NCBI GenBank assembly: GCA_012719545.1
Contig: JAAYAD010000057.1
Coordinates: 1 to 64,000, forward strand
DNA length: 64,000 bases
Source: Clostridiaceae bacterium
GTDB lineage: Bacteria; Bacillota; Clostridia; DSM-8532
Reading direction: 5' to 3'
In this document: in pieces, positions 44,872 to 54,154 of the stretch
How the letters are laid out: each line of letters starts with the position of its first letter
Numbering within the stretch: the first letter of the stretch is position 1
Notes under the pieces: generated by a model
Told to the model about the DNA's origin: nothing
The model's input: only the letters and a program-made list of their open reading frames with translations
Database searches by the model: none
Translations under genes and position numbers: made by a program

Positions 44872-45375
44872 ATGAAAAAACTCTTTAAAGCCGATGCCTA
44901 TGTAAGCTCTATATTTGAAATAACTCCTGAAGGGCTAAAAAAGAGGGGAATTTACGGATTAATACTTGATATTGACAATACTTTGGTGGCAACCCATATT
45001 AAAGACCCTGATGCCAAAATAATTAAGTATATTAAATCACTCAACGATAGCGGCATTAAGACAGTTATTGTATCAAATGCAAGTAAAAAAAGGGTCGAAT
45101 TGTTTTGTGAACCTCTCAATATAGAATATATTTTTAAAGCCAGAAAGCCATTGGGTGGAGGTTTTTTAAAGGCTATAGAAAAAATGTGCCTCCCTAAAGA
45201 AAAAGTAGCTATCGTTGGTGATCAGCTGTTTACAGATGTTTTAGGCGGAAACTTAATTGGTATTCACACTATACTTCTTAAACCCATTGATTTAAATGAG
45301 CCCATTCCCATCAGGCTTAAACGGATTTTAGAAAAGCCGTTTCTTGCAAAAAGGCATTTTCAGGATAAATTTTAG
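44872..45375 (+). CDS. YqeG-family HAD IIIA phosphatase
   Basis: This 167-residue protein has HAD-superfamily motifs: DIDNTLVA (nucleophile and general acid aspartates), TVIVSNAS, and VAIVGDQLFTDVLGG. It belongs to the YqeG family, distantly like phosphatidylglycerophosphate phosphatases, whose substrate in Firmicutes is uncertain. RBS GGAGGA precedes ATG. Its usual neighbours (yqeH, aroE) are absent here; ComFB follows after 63 bp. Confidence 0.9.
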   Translation: MKKLFKADAYVSSIFEITPEGLKKRGIYGLILDIDNTLVATHIKDPDAKIIKYIKSLNDSGIKTVIVSNASKKRVELFCEPLNIEYIFKARKPLGGGFLKAIEKMCLPKEKVAIVGDQLFTDVLGGNLIGIHTILLKPIDLNEPIPIRLKRILEKPFLAKRHFQDKF

Positions 45376-45438
45376 TGTTTTTGATTGAATTTTTATGCTA
45401 AGATTATAATTGTTAAATACTAAAGGGGAGGCTATTAT

Positions 45439-45729
45439 ATGCACCAATTAAAAAATTACATGGAAGAAATAGTTTTAAGCACTATGGAAGAAATCCTTAA
45501 GGATATTAATATGTGCAAATGCGATCGCTGCAAGCTTGATATCGCGGCCAAGGCATTAAACGATCTTCCTCCTCAGTACATAGTCACCCAGAAGGGCGAG
45601 ATTTACTCCAAGATTAACAACCTTAAGACTCAATTTGAGGTCGACATAATAGCTGCTGTTACGAAGGCGGCCATTCTTGTTAAGAGAAATCCCAACCATG
45701 ATGTAAAAAGAATAGGGGAAACTGATTAA
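45439..45729 (+). CDS. ComFB-family late competence protein
   Basis: This 96-residue protein resembles ComFB: short, helical, with KNYMEEIVLSTMEEIL at the start and a CKCDRCKLDIAAKALNDLPPQYIV segment containing three cysteines that could bind metal. The last block aligns with the family pattern of ALN-L-P-Y. ComFB homologues have been linked to cyclic dinucleotide signalling in cyanobacteria, and their role in Firmicutes is unclear. comFA and comFC are not adjacent, so it stands apart from a competence operon. RBS GGGGAGG precedes ATG. Confidence 0.85.
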   Translation: MHQLKNYMEEIVLSTMEEILKDINMCKCDRCKLDIAAKALNDLPPQYIVTQKGEIYSKINNLKTQFEVDIIAAVTKAAILVKRNPNHDVKRIGETD

Positions 45730-45860
45730 TAATTTGCTTATGTCGGAATAATAAGCCTAGGTAAAGGTTGTTATTGCCTCTTAACAGGTAAGCAAATTAT
45801 TCAAGGTGAATATAAGTCTCCAAATTATCTTAAATTATGTTTCCGTAATAAAAAGTATGC

Positions 45861-45889
45861 TTGCCAAGTATTAGGCCACATGCTATAAT
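45861..45889 (+). promoter_or_regulatory. Promoter of the rpsB operon
   Basis: TTGCCA (45861-45866) and TATAAT (45884-45889) are 17 bp apart, about 120 bp upstream of rpsB. The resulting leader contains a hairpin at 45927-45966. Confidence 0.8.
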
Positions 45890-45926
45890 GTTACGGGTTA
45901 ATTTTAGAACACACGCTGTCTGATTT

Positions 45927-45966
45927 GCAAAGATGTGCTTATTAATGGAGTTAATAAGTCCTTTGC
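45927..45966 (+). promoter_or_regulatory. Hairpin in the rpsB leader, candidate autoregulatory element
   Basis: GCAAAG/CTTTGC form an outer stem and CTTATTAA/TTAATAAG an inner 8-bp stem, separated by an asymmetric internal loop and capped by TGGAG. It lies between the rpsB promoter and start codon and has no T-run, so it is not a terminator. Ribosomal protein leaders often fold this way for feedback control by the encoded protein. Confidence 0.45.
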
Positions 45967-46008
45967 AGAGGGGAAGACGGCGGAGGAAAAAACAAGGAGG
46001 ATTTTTTT

Positions 46009-46794
46009 ATGTCAGTTATTTCAATGAAGCAACTGCTTGAAGCAGGCGTACACTTTGGTCACCAAACCAGAAGATGGAACCCCAAGATGGCGGAATACAT
46101 CTTCACAGAAAGAAACGGAATCTACATCATCGATCTCCAGAAAACAGTCAAGAAAATTGAAGAGGCTTATTACTTTGTAAGGGATCTTGTGATGGAAGGC
46201 GGAAATATTCTTTTCGTCGGTACCAAGAAGCAAGCCCAGGATGCAATTAAGGAAGAAGCTGAACGCTGCGGTCAATTCTATGTAAATAACAGATGGCTTG
46301 GCGGTATGCTTACAAACTTCAAGACCATCAGAAGAAGCATTGATCGTCTTCTCGAACTCAAGAAAATGCAGTCCGAAGGTATCTTCGAAGTTCTTCCCAA
46401 GAAGGAAGTAAGCAAGCTTGTTCTTGAGATGGAAAAGCTTGAAAAGAACCTCGGCGGTATTGTTGAGATGAAGAAGCTGCCTGTTGCCATCTTTGTAATA
46501 GATCCCAAGAAAGAAAGAAATGCTATTCTTGAAGCCAGGAAGTTAGGTATTCCCATCATTGCTGTTGTTGATACCAACTGCGATCCTGATGAAGTTGACT
46601 ATGTAATTCCCGGAAACGACGACGCTATCAGAGCTGTTAAGCTTATCAGCTCCAAGATTGCAGATGCTGTTATCGAAGCAAGACAGGGAGAAATGGGAGC
46701 AATAGAGAAGGCTGAGGAAAACGCTGAAGAAGCTCCTTTAACTGAGGAAGCAATTGAAAAAATTGAAGAAGTAGAAGAGGCTAACGCTCAATAA
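46009..46794 (+). CDS. rpsB: 30S ribosomal protein S2
   Basis: S2 is a late-assembling protein of the small ribosomal subunit. The 261-residue sequence carries the standard motifs [37 protein letters not shown] and the C-terminal signature [12 protein letters not shown]. An acidic tail of about 35 residues follows. RBS AAGGAGG precedes ATG. Codon use is strongly biased, as expected for a highly expressed gene. It heads the conserved rpsB-tsf-pyrH-frr block. Confidence 0.98.
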   Translation: MSVISMKQLLEAGVHFGHQTRRWNPKMAEYIFTERNGIYIIDLQKTVKKIEEAYYFVRDLVMEGGNILFVGTKKQAQDAIKEEAERCGQFYVNNRWLGGMLTNFKTIRRSIDRLLELKKMQSEGIFEVLPKKEVSKLVLEMEKLEKNLGGIVEMKKLPVAIFVIDPKKERNAILEARKLGIPIIAVVDTNCDPDEVDYVIPGNDDAIRAVKLISSKIADAVIEARQGEMGAIEKAEENAEEAPLTEEAIEKIEEVEEANAQ

Positions 46795-46815
46795 TCAATA
46801 ATTAGGAGGATGGCT

Positions 46816-47463
46816 ATGGAAATTAGTGCCAGCTTAGTTAAGGAATTGCGTGAACTGACCGGCGCAGGAATGATGGATTGCAAAAAGGCTCTCCAGGAAA
46901 GCAACGGAAACATGGAAAAGGCTATCGAATATCTTCGTGAAAATGGTCTTGCAAAGGCTGCTAAAAAGGCAGGCAGACTTGCTTCCGAGGGTATTGTTGA
47001 GGCATATATTCACGGCGGCGGTCGTATTGGTGTTCTTGTAGAAGTAAACATTGAAACCGACTTTGCAGCTAAGAACGAAGAATTCCGTTCCTTTGTAAAG
47101 GATATAGCAATGCAGATTGCTGCTATGAGCCCTCAGTACGTCAGAAGAGAAGAAGTTCCCGCTGAGGTAGTTGAGAAGGAGAAAGAAATCCTTAAGGCTC
47201 AGGCAATGAACGAAGGCAAGCCTGAACATATCGCTGAAAAGATGGTTGCAGGCAGACTTGAAAAGTTCTTCAATGAAGTATGTCTTCTCGAACAGCCCTT
47301 CATTAAGGACAGCGACAAGACCGTTGAGCAGGTTCTCAAAGAGAAGATCGCTCTTATCGGTGAGAACATAAACATCAGAAGGTTTGTTCGTTTTGAGAAA
47401 GGCGAAGGCCTAGAAAAGAAAGAAGAAAATTTCGCAGACGAAGTAATGAAGCAAATAAAATAA
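46816..47463 (+). CDS. tsf: Translation elongation factor Ts
   Basis: EF-Ts exchanges GDP for GTP on EF-Tu. The product (215 aa from ATG 46816) begins with the UBA-like domain, whose signature [16 protein letters not shown] and the catalytic [10 protein letters not shown] region are intact; this is the short Firmicutes form. AGGAGG ends directly at ATG 46810, so I prefer ATG 46816, which leaves a 6-base spacer. It follows rpsB by about 20 bp and is followed by a terminator-shaped hairpin before pyrH. Confidence 0.96.
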   Translation: MEISASLVKELRELTGAGMMDCKKALQESNGNMEKAIEYLRENGLAKAAKKAGRLASEGIVEAYIHGGGRIGVLVEVNIETDFAAKNEEFRSFVKDIAMQIAAMSPQYVRREEVPAEVVEKEKEILKAQAMNEGKPEHIAEKMVAGRLEKFFNEVCLLEQPFIKDSDKTVEQVLKEKIALIGENINIRRFVRFEKGEGLEKKEENFADEVMKQIK

Positions 47464-47479
47464 GTCTATAAATAAAGTT

Positions 47480-47517
47480 AAGGGTATTTTGATTACCAAT
47501 CAATATACCCTTTTTTT
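47480..47517 (+). terminator. Terminator between tsf and pyrH
   Basis: AAGGGTAT pairs with ATACCCTT, with an inner TTGAT/ATCAA stem, followed by T7. It probably lowers read-through so that pyrH and frr are made at lower levels than S2 and EF-Ts. Confidence 0.85.
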
Positions 47518-47551
47518 CAAAATAATTTTCTTCAACTTTTACGGAGGCCAT

Positions 47552-48265
47552 ATGGGTATTAAGTATAAGCGAATAATGTTAAAGATAAGCGGTGAGGCCT
47601 TAGCCGGCTCTAAGGAGTTTGGCATAGACCATGAAGTACTGGGCGAGATTAGCGACAGAATCAAGGAAGCCTGGGAAATGGGTACGGAAATAGGTATCGT
47701 GGTAGGCGGAGGCAATTTCTGGCGCGGTCGCAGCAGTACAGGCATGGACAGAACAACGGCCGACCATATGGGCATGATGGCAACGGTGATTAATTCACTG
47801 GCTCTTCAGGATGCACTGGAAGACAGAGGGGTTCCCACCAGAGTTCAATCGGCAATTGATATGCCAAGAATAGCAGAATCCTATATCCGGAGAAGAGCCG
47901 TAAGGCATCTTGAGAAAAAGCGCGTTGTTATTTTTGCCTGCGGTACCGGTAATCCTTATTTCTCTACCGATACAGCTGCTGTATTAAGGGCTGCTGAAAT
48001 TGAGGCAGAAATCATACTTCTTGCCAAGAATGTTGATGCCGTTTATGACAGTGACCCGAAGGTAAATCAGGATGCCATACGTTTTGATAAAATCAGCTAT
48101 ATGGAAGTACTGCAGCGTCAGCTTGGAGTAATGGACACAACAGCTACTTCATTATGCATGGACAACAATATCCCGCTTTTAGTTTTCAGCATCAGGGAAC
48201 CTGAAAATATAGTTAAAGTTTTAAATGGTGAAAAAGTTGGTACATTTGTTGCTAGGGAGGTCTAA
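47552..48265 (+). CDS. pyrH: UMP kinase
   Basis: PyrH phosphorylates UMP to UDP. The 237-residue protein has the amino-acid-kinase-fold motifs [38 protein letters not shown] (the signature of bacterial UMP kinases) and VYDSDPK. I use ATG 47552 with GGAGG 4 bases upstream; the track extension to 47489 runs back through the terminator and is not family sequence. Its stop is 4 bp before the frr start, so the two are probably translationally coupled. Confidence 0.97.
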   Translation: MGIKYKRIMLKISGEALAGSKEFGIDHEVLGEISDRIKEAWEMGTEIGIVVGGGNFWRGRSSTGMDRTTADHMGMMATVINSLALQDALEDRGVPTRVQSAIDMPRIAESYIRRRAVRHLEKKRVVIFACGTGNPYFSTDTAAVLRAAEIEAEIILLAKNVDAVYDSDPKVNQDAIRFDKISYMEVLQRQLGVMDTTATSLCMDNNIPLLVFSIREPENIVKVLNGEKVGTFVAREV

Positions 48266-48269
48266 ATGT

Positions 48270-48824
48270 ATGGAAAAGAATTATGATCAATTTAAAACCA
48301 AAATGGATAAAACTATTAGTGTTCTTAAAAGTGAGCTGAGTTCTATACGTGCCGGAAGAGCAAATCCTCATTTGTTAGATAAGATTACCATAGAGTATTA
48401 CGGCACACCTACACCAATTAACCAACTGGCCAATATTCAGGTTCCGGAAGCTCGTCAGATTGTAATTCAGCCTTGGGACGGCAAAATTCTCAACGATATA
48501 GTAAAGGCTATCCAAACCTCCGACCTTGGAATCAATCCAAACAACGACGGAAAGGTTATAAGGCTTGTATTCCCGCCTCTTACTGAGGAAAGAAGAGTAG
48601 AGCTTACCAAGGATGTTAAAAAGCTTGGTGAGCGCGATAAGGTGGCAATTCGTCAGATTCGCCGTGACGCCCTTGAGCATTTCAAAAAGCTCGAAAAGTC
48701 AAAGGAAATCACTGAGGATGACCTTAAAACTGCAGAAAAAGACATCCAGAAGATTACCGATGACTACATTGCCAAGGTTGATAAGATTATAGAAGATAAA
48801 ATTAAAGAGATTATGGAAGTTTAA
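48270..48824 (+). CDS. frr: Ribosome recycling factor
   Basis: RRF, with EF-G, splits post-termination ribosomes. The 184-residue protein has the family core [34 protein letters not shown] and the three-helix-bundle end [22 protein letters not shown] start at ATG 48270, behind GGGAGG. The track's earlier start lies within pyrH. In many Firmicutes uppS and cdsA follow; here a palindromic terminator and an MFS gene do, so the block is broken after frr. Confidence 0.97.
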   Translation: MEKNYDQFKTKMDKTISVLKSELSSIRAGRANPHLLDKITIEYYGTPTPINQLANIQVPEARQIVIQPWDGKILNDIVKAIQTSDLGINPNNDGKVIRLVFPPLTEERRVELTKDVKKLGERDKVAIRQIRRDALEHFKKLEKSKEITEDDLKTAEKDIQKITDDYIAKVDKIIEDKIKEIMEV

Positions 48825-48868
48825 AATTTTAAATTAATACATCTTTACTTTGAACAGCAATATTGAAT

Positions 48869-48906
48869 AGCAATAAAGACTAAGCAGTTGCTTAGTCTTT
48901 ATTGCT
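48869..48906. terminator. Perfect 18-bp palindrome, bidirectional terminator after frr
   Basis: Two 18-nt arms (AGCAATAAAGACTAAGCA and its exact complement) are separated by GT. The hairpin core has an A-rich left and T-rich right side, so it can terminate transcripts from either strand. Confidence 0.8.
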
Positions 48907-49080
48907 GAATATGATAATTGGCGATATCTATCTTAAGGATGTTGGCAATTCTTTGATTAGCATTCCTAAAGCTAGCTAATCAGCCGTTAAGGTAAGAATA
49001 TATCCTCTTATCCATAGCATTTAACGTAAAAGCAGGCAATAGACCTGATTATTAATTAAATTTATTGGTGGGGGAACGAA

Positions 49081-50301
49081 ATGTCTTCTTTGCTGATTAT
49101 AATTATTTATCTAGCGTTTATCAGCCTGGGCTTACCAGATTCTCTTTTAGGAACAGCCTGGCCGTTGATGAGAATAGACTTCAATTCGCCCATGGAGGCC
49201 GCTGGCCTTGTTTCAATGATGATTTCCGGCTGCACAATTATATCGACATTTTCAACGGGATACATATTAAAGTGGCTGGATACAGGAAAATTGGTGCTTA
49301 TAAGCTGCATTATGACTGCAAGCGCATTATTGGGATTTTCAATGGCACCTTCAATAATATGGCTTTTTATTTTGGCCATACCCCTTGGCCTTGGCGCTGG
49401 TGCCGTAGATGCGTCATTAAACAGCTATGTGGCTTATCATTATAAATCTTATCATATGAATTGGCTTCATTGCTTCTGGGGCGTTGGAGCCTCCCTTGGA
49501 CCACTTATTTTATCATACTTTATGAGGGTTCAAAACTCCTGGAGAAATGGTTATTTAACAGTTTCAGGAATCCAGTTTGCTCTTGTGGCTTTATTCCTGG
49601 TATCACTTCCTTTATGGAAGCGTAATTCCGCCAATAAAGAAGAAGTGCAGGCACAAATTGAAGGGGAAAGTGCTGCTACACTTGAGGATTCAGATGTTAA
49701 GACCAATGTGAACCCTATAAAAATAAAGGGTGTTATATTTGCTATTTTGACCTTCCTGTTCTATGTAAGCGGCGAGGTTTCAATGGGTCTCTGGGGCAGC
49801 AGTTTCCTTGTAAATATTAAGGGAATAGCAGCATCTACAGCCGCTCAATGGATATCCTTATACTATTCGGGAATTACCATTGGCCGTTTAATAAGCGGGT
49901 TCATCTCAATAAAGGTAAGTAACCCTGCAATAATAAGACTGGGCATATTTATTTCTCTTACAGGCATTATTCTTATAATTTTACCATTGCCTTCAGTGTT
50001 TACGCTACTGGGATGTATGCTTTTGGGATTGGGCTTTGCGCCGATATTTCCCAGCATGATTCATCAAACTCCCATTAATTTTGGAAAAGAGCATGCCCAG
50101 AAGATTATTGGATGGCAAATGTCATTTTCTTACATGGGAAATACTTTTTTAACGCCGCTTTTAGGCGCTGTGGCAGCAAGAACTACTATTGGAATATTGC
50201 CATACTGCATTCTGGGATATATTTTAATGGTGTTCTTATGTACTGAACGGATAAATTTCATTGCAAGAAGCAAAGAAAGCTTAAAGACTTCAGAACAATA
50301 A
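49081..50301 (+). CDS. Major facilitator superfamily transporter
   Basis: This 406-residue protein has about twelve membrane helices in two halves separated by a hydrophilic loop near residues 180-215 (rich in E, A and N). N-terminal FISLGLPDSLLGTAWPLM and LGLGAGAVDASLNSYVA resemble the YfkF/FucP-like MFS subgroup. The substrate is unknown; sugars or drugs are both possible. RBS GGTGGGGG precedes ATG. A terminator follows 24 bp after the stop. Confidence 0.88.
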   Translation: MSSLLIIIIYLAFISLGLPDSLLGTAWPLMRIDFNSPMEAAGLVSMMISGCTIISTFSTGYILKWLDTGKLVLISCIMTASALLGFSMAPSIIWLFILAIPLGLGAGAVDASLNSYVAYHYKSYHMNWLHCFWGVGASLGPLILSYFMRVQNSWRNGYLTVSGIQFALVALFLVSLPLWKRNSANKEEVQAQIEGESAATLEDSDVKTNVNPIKIKGVIFAILTFLFYVSGEVSMGLWGSSFLVNIKGIAASTAAQWISLYYSGITIGRLISGFISIKVSNPAIIRLGIFISLTGIILIILPLPSVFTLLGCMLLGLGFAPIFPSMIHQTPINFGKEHAQKIIGWQMSFSYMGNTFLTPLLGAVAARTTIGILPYCILGYILMVFLCTERINFIARSKESLKTSEQ

Positions 50302-50324
50302 TCTAATACATACAGACAGGGCAG

Positions 50325-50350
50325 AAAGGACGCAAACAGCGTCCTTTTTT
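50325..50350 (+). terminator. Rho-independent terminator after the MFS gene
   Basis: AAAGGACGC-aaaca-GCGTCCTTT is a perfect 9-bp stem followed by further T residues. Confidence 0.9.
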
Positions 50351-51254
50351 AAATAAAGAATATAATAAGCCAAACATACGCAAAAGTATAGAGTAAGAGC
50401 AGCAGGAAAATAAAACGAGACATATGTATGAGTTCATGATTTAGCATGCGAAAGTATGAATGGGCAGAATAACTAAAACTTGTCCAACAGCAAGCAAAAA
50501 CTTAATTCATATATGTATAAGGAAGCAATAATTTATTTAGATGCAGATTCTTATAAATGAACTTATCAGTTTTGCTTAAATTAATTTATAAGAATTAGTA
50601 AACTTAATAAGTAAGGATTTATGAGTAAGTTGATTAGAAATAATCTTAACCATAACTATGACCAGAATATAAAACATGAATTGTTATCATGACTTTTAAT
50701 AAACATGTCTAAGATATCATTTAATTAAGTTAGTTTATTAGACGCAGAACTCCAAAAAAGGAAAAATAGTATTGTAAGTTGTTTCTAGGAATTTTTAATT
50801 GCTCACATTAGACAAAATAAAAATTTTGTATAAGAAGGAGTGGATTTTGGAATTATTTGTGCTATAATAAACTCAGGATTCGTTAGTGCCCGGACAAGCT
50901 CATATTTAACTAGACGAATTTGCTATTGATATTTAAGTTTATATAACTGTACTTTTGATTATAGTTATTTTTACTTGGATTATTGATTATTGGATTATTT
51001 ATTAATTAATTGATTAGTTATTACTTTGAGAACTTATTTCTGAAAACTTAAATATCTCTTTGCAATATCACTTTGCCTGGTTCTAATGAATCGCTTTATG
51101 TACTGCTAGTTACATTAATTAAAACCTTTTATATTTAAAATTTAGTTTTAAGAACTTATTATATTATTTTTTATAATACTTTATATCAAAGCTTTGAGTT
51201 TATATTTTTAATTACTTATGAATTTACTATGCGTTATTTTGGAGGCTGTATTTT
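50351..51254. other. Gene-free AT-rich stretch with an extended -10 promoter and a long recombinase leader
   Basis: No family-like reading frame occurs on either strand over about 900 bp. The first half is A-rich with scattered short repeats. At 50860-50868 TGCTATAAT forms an extended -10 promoter, implying a leader of about 380 nt before the recombinase gene. Just after it, ATTCGT (50879) and ACGAAT (50915) could close a hairpin around a more GC-rich loop (tagtgcccggacaagctc). The rest of the leader is T-rich and looks unstructured. Confidence 0.45.
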
Positions 51255-52229
51255 ATGAGCCATAATTTTAATGATTTGCCTGACATTGTTGTTGAGTTTT
51301 TAAATTACATGCTTACTATCAAAAATAAATCTTCTAAGACTGTTTCCGAATACTACTATGATTTAAGAACATTTTTACGTTACATAAAAGTTGTCAAACA
51401 CAATGCCGATGAAACTAAATTTGATGAATTGCCGGTTATAGATGTTACCATTGATGATATAAAATCCATTGATCTATCAGATCTATACAGCTTTATGGCT
51501 TATATAAGCCGTGAACGCAATAATTCAGCCGTTACCCGTGCCCGCAAAGTCGCATGTCTGAAATCCTTTTATAAATACCTTTATACCAAGGTTAAGCTTA
51601 TAGATTCAAACCCTGCAGCTGAATTAGATTCACCAAAAATTGTAAAGAGATTGCCCAAATACCTGAAATTGGATGAAAGTATTAACCTTCTTAAGTCTGT
51701 AAGCGGCAAGAAAAATGTCGCACGTGATTATGCCATTCTGGTTTTGTTCATGAACTGCGGTTTGCGGCTTTCCGAGCTTGTAGGAATCAACGTAAACAGC
51801 ATTCGCGGCGACACTTTGACTGTTATAGGCAAAGGCAATAAGGAGCGTACAGTTTACTTAAACGAAGCCTGCCAAAAAGCCATAGCTGATTATATGGCCG
51901 AAAGAAGCAAATTAAAAGGCATTAAGGATCCAAAAGCTCTGTTTTTAAGTGAAAGAAAGGTTCGTATAAGCCCAAAAACTGTACAGTACCTGGTCAAGAA
52001 ATATATAAAGGCTGCTGGTCTTGATGCTGATAAATATTCGCCACACAAGCTCCGCCATACTGCCGCAACTCTGATGTATAAGTACGGTCATGTTGATATA
52101 AGAGCGCTGCAGGAGATACTTGGGCATGAAAGCATTTCAACAACTGAAATTTATACTCATATTGATGAAGATCAACTGAGGAATGCTGTTAAGAACAACC
52201 CTCTCTCCTCTATTGTTAAAGAGTCTTAA
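51255..52229 (+). CDS. XerC/XerD-family tyrosine recombinase
   Basis: This 324-residue site-specific recombinase has an N-terminal SAM-like core-binding domain (residues 10-115). The catalytic domain carries the conserved residues: arginine in NCGLRLSELVG, lysine in GKGNKERTV, HKLRHT (His and Arg), HE in ILGHESISTTEIYTH, and the nucleophilic tyrosine in EIYTH. Length and motifs fit chromosomal Xer enzymes that resolve dimers at dif, or close relatives. No flanking attachment sites or prophage genes are seen, so it is probably a resident recombinase. RBS TGGAGG precedes ATG. Confidence 0.9.
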   Translation: MSHNFNDLPDIVVEFLNYMLTIKNKSSKTVSEYYYDLRTFLRYIKVVKHNADETKFDELPVIDVTIDDIKSIDLSDLYSFMAYISRERNNSAVTRARKVACLKSFYKYLYTKVKLIDSNPAAELDSPKIVKRLPKYLKLDESINLLKSVSGKKNVARDYAILVLFMNCGLRLSELVGINVNSIRGDTLTVIGKGNKERTVYLNEACQKAIADYMAERSKLKGIKDPKALFLSERKVRISPKTVQYLVKKYIKAAGLDADKYSPHKLRHTAATLMYKYGHVDIRALQEILGHESISTTEIYTHIDEDQLRNAVKNNPLSSIVKES

Positions 52230-52275
52230 AGGCTGAATGAATGTCAACGCAAGTTTTACGGCTGATACATATAGG

Positions 52276-52317
52276 TAGATACTTGTAGATGGATACTTGT
52301 AGGTAGATAGATAATTG
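52276..52317. repeat. Imperfect 14-bp tandem repeat, three copies
   Basis: TAGATACTTGTAGA, TGGATACTTGTAGG and TAGATAGATAATTG lie head to tail downstream of the recombinase gene. The third copy is diverged. No function is evident; the array could vary by slippage. Confidence 0.5.
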
Positions 52318-52354
52318 TAAACAGAAACCAAATTAGCTGCAATTGATTAATATT

Positions 52355-52392
52355 AAGATGGATGCCCTGTAAAAAGAGCATCCATCTTTTTT
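52355..52392. terminator. Terminator between recombinase and aminopeptidase genes
   Basis: AAGATGGATGC pairs perfectly with GCATCCATCTT over 11 bp and is followed by T residues on the plus strand. It lies between two convergent genes and may serve both. Confidence 0.85.
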
Positions 52393-52398
52393 ATAATT

Positions 52399-53925
52399 TT
52401 ATTTTACGAATGCGCAATATCCTTTGTATACTGCGTAAATGTCAGCCTTGCTTGCAATTTCAAAAGGTGAATGCATGGAAAGCACAGGCACGCCAACGTC
52501 TATAACATCAACGCCAAGGTTTGCTATCATCATTGCGATGGTTCCGCCGCCGCCCTTGTCAACTGCGCCAAGCTCTGTAATATGCCACGGAATTTTATTG
52601 TCATTGAAGAGTTTTCTTACTTCGCCCAAAAATTCAGCATTGGCGTCGCTTGCTCCGGATTTACCCCTGGTACCGCTGAATTTCATTATTGCAATACCCT
52701 TGTTCAAATATCCTGCGTTCATCTTGTCATGGGTACCTTCGTAGTTAGGATCAAGAGCCGCATTAACATCTGCAGAAAGCATCTTTGAGCGCTCAAGGGC
52801 TACTCTTAAAAGGCGGTCAGAGTATTGACCCTCAGTTGTAAGAGCGCAGAGATCTGCAATAAAGTTTTCAAGAGCTCTGGATTCTGCTCCGGTATTTCCC
52901 ACGCTTCCTATCTCTTCTTTATCGGTAAGATAGCAAATAGCAGTGTATTCCGGATTTTCTGTTTCAAGTATAGCCATAAGGGCAGGATATGCGCAAACCC
53001 TGTCATCATGGCCGTAAGCACCTATCATGCTCCTGTCAAAGCCAACATCTCTTGCCTTGAATGCAGGAACAAGCTCAAGTTCAGATGATATAAGGTCTTC
53101 TTCAACAATACCGTAGTTATCATGCAATAATGAAAGGATATTCTTCTTGAAACGATCCTTTTCATCCTTGTTGCCGTATGGTATTGCGCCAAGAAGGGCA
53201 TTCATATGTTCGCCCTGGAATGCCTCATTGAGCTTCTTTTCATACTGATCCTTTGCAAGGTGAGGCAATAAGTCAGTAATTGTGAATACAGGATCATTTT
53301 CATTCTCGCCTATATTTACTTCAACAACTGTTCCATCGGCTTTAACTACAACTCCGTGGAGTGCAAGAGGTATTGCAACCCACTGATACTTTTTAATTCC
53401 ACCATAATAATGGGTTTTAAAGAATGCCATGCCTGTTGATTCATACAGAGGATTCTGCTTAATATCAATACGTGGTGAATCCACATGCGCCCCTAATATC
53501 CTTGTGCCTTCCTGAGCCGGTTTTTTGCCGATAACGGAAAGAAGCATCATTTTACCCTTAACTACACGATAAACCTTATCACCGGGATTAAGTTTTCTGT
53601 CGCCCATTTCATCAAGGTTTACAAAGCCTTTCTTTTTAGCAAGAGCAATGCTTTCCTTAATAAATTCTCTTTCTGTTTTTGCTTTGTTCAGGAAATCCTT
53701 ATATCCTTCACTGAAGGCGAATATTTTTTCTTTATCAAAATTAGTGCTGTCCCACACGTTGGTGGTTTCATAAATTAAATCGGATATATTTTTAACGGGT
53801 GCCGAAGAAGTATTCTTTCTGGGACGCCCGCGACCTCTTTTTGTTGCAGTTGGTTGAACAGAAGAACTTTCAACAGGGTTCTTTCTGGGTCTTCCCCTTC
53901 TTCTTTTCTCAACATTTTCCATCAT
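52399..53925 (-). CDS. M18-family aminopeptidase with N-terminal AT-hook extension
   Basis: The main part (from about residue 45) is an M18 zinc aminopeptidase, removing N-terminal residues from peptides. Metal-binding and catalytic motifs are GAHVDSPRIDIKQ, YLTDKEEIGSVGNTGAE and GHDDRVCAYPA, and a late histidine is in VLSMHSPFEIAS. The first 40 residues are different: they are basic, Pro- and Ser-rich, and contain two AT-hook cores, RRRGRPRKN and KRGRGRPRKN, which in other proteins insert into the minor groove of AT-rich DNA. The ATG has AAGGAG upstream and the extension is in frame with no competing start, so it is probably translated. Fusion of AT-hooks to this peptidase is unusual. Confidence 0.92.
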   Translation of the reverse strand: MMENVEKRRRGRPRKNPVESSSVQPTATKRGRGRPRKNTSSAPVKNISDLIYETTNVWDSTNFDKEKIFAFSEGYKDFLNKAKTEREFIKESIALAKKKGFVNLDEMGDRKLNPGDKVYRVVKGKMMLLSVIGKKPAQEGTRILGAHVDSPRIDIKQNPLYESTGMAFFKTHYYGGIKKYQWVAIPLALHGVVVKADGTVVEVNIGENENDPVFTITDLLPHLAKDQYEKKLNEAFQGEHMNALLGAIPYGNKDEKDRFKKNILSLLHDNYGIVEEDLISSELELVPAFKARDVGFDRSMIGAYGHDDRVCAYPALMAILETENPEYTAICYLTDKEEIGSVGNTGAESRALENFIADLCALTTEGQYSDRLLRVALERSKMLSADVNAALDPNYEGTHDKMNAGYLNKGIAIMKFSGTRGKSGASDANAEFLGEVRKLFNDNKIPWHITELGAVDKGGGGTIAMMIANLGVDVIDVGVPVLSMHSPFEIASKADIYAVYKGYCAFVK

Positions 53926-54096
53926 ATTATAATAGCTCCTTTCGGGGTTATGCTAATTTATTGATACGTCTAGATTATACCACTTTTATATGAAAAAAAT
54001 CCCTATAAAAATAAATTTAAATATAAATATTTATAAAAAATTATTATTTTTTATGCTTTATTATTGAAGTTTATATTGTCAGAAATGTAACAAAAA

Positions 54097-54128
54097 GGGC
54101 ATCTCATAAATTATAATTATGGATGCCC
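54097..54128 (-). terminator. Rho-independent terminator of spoIVA
   Basis: On the minus strand GGGCATC and GATGCCC pair around an AT-rich loop and are followed by TTTTTG, about 27 bp after the spoIVA stop. Confidence 0.8.
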
Positions 54129-54154
54129 CAAATTTTTACCGGGTAAAGAAACCA

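Noticed and set aside
51140-51200. A dif-like Xer recombination site (TTATTATATTATTTTTTATAAT region) upstream of the recombinase gene
   Set aside because: The symmetry is what any AT-rich stretch shows by chance, and the arms do not resemble the known Firmicutes dif arms closely enough.
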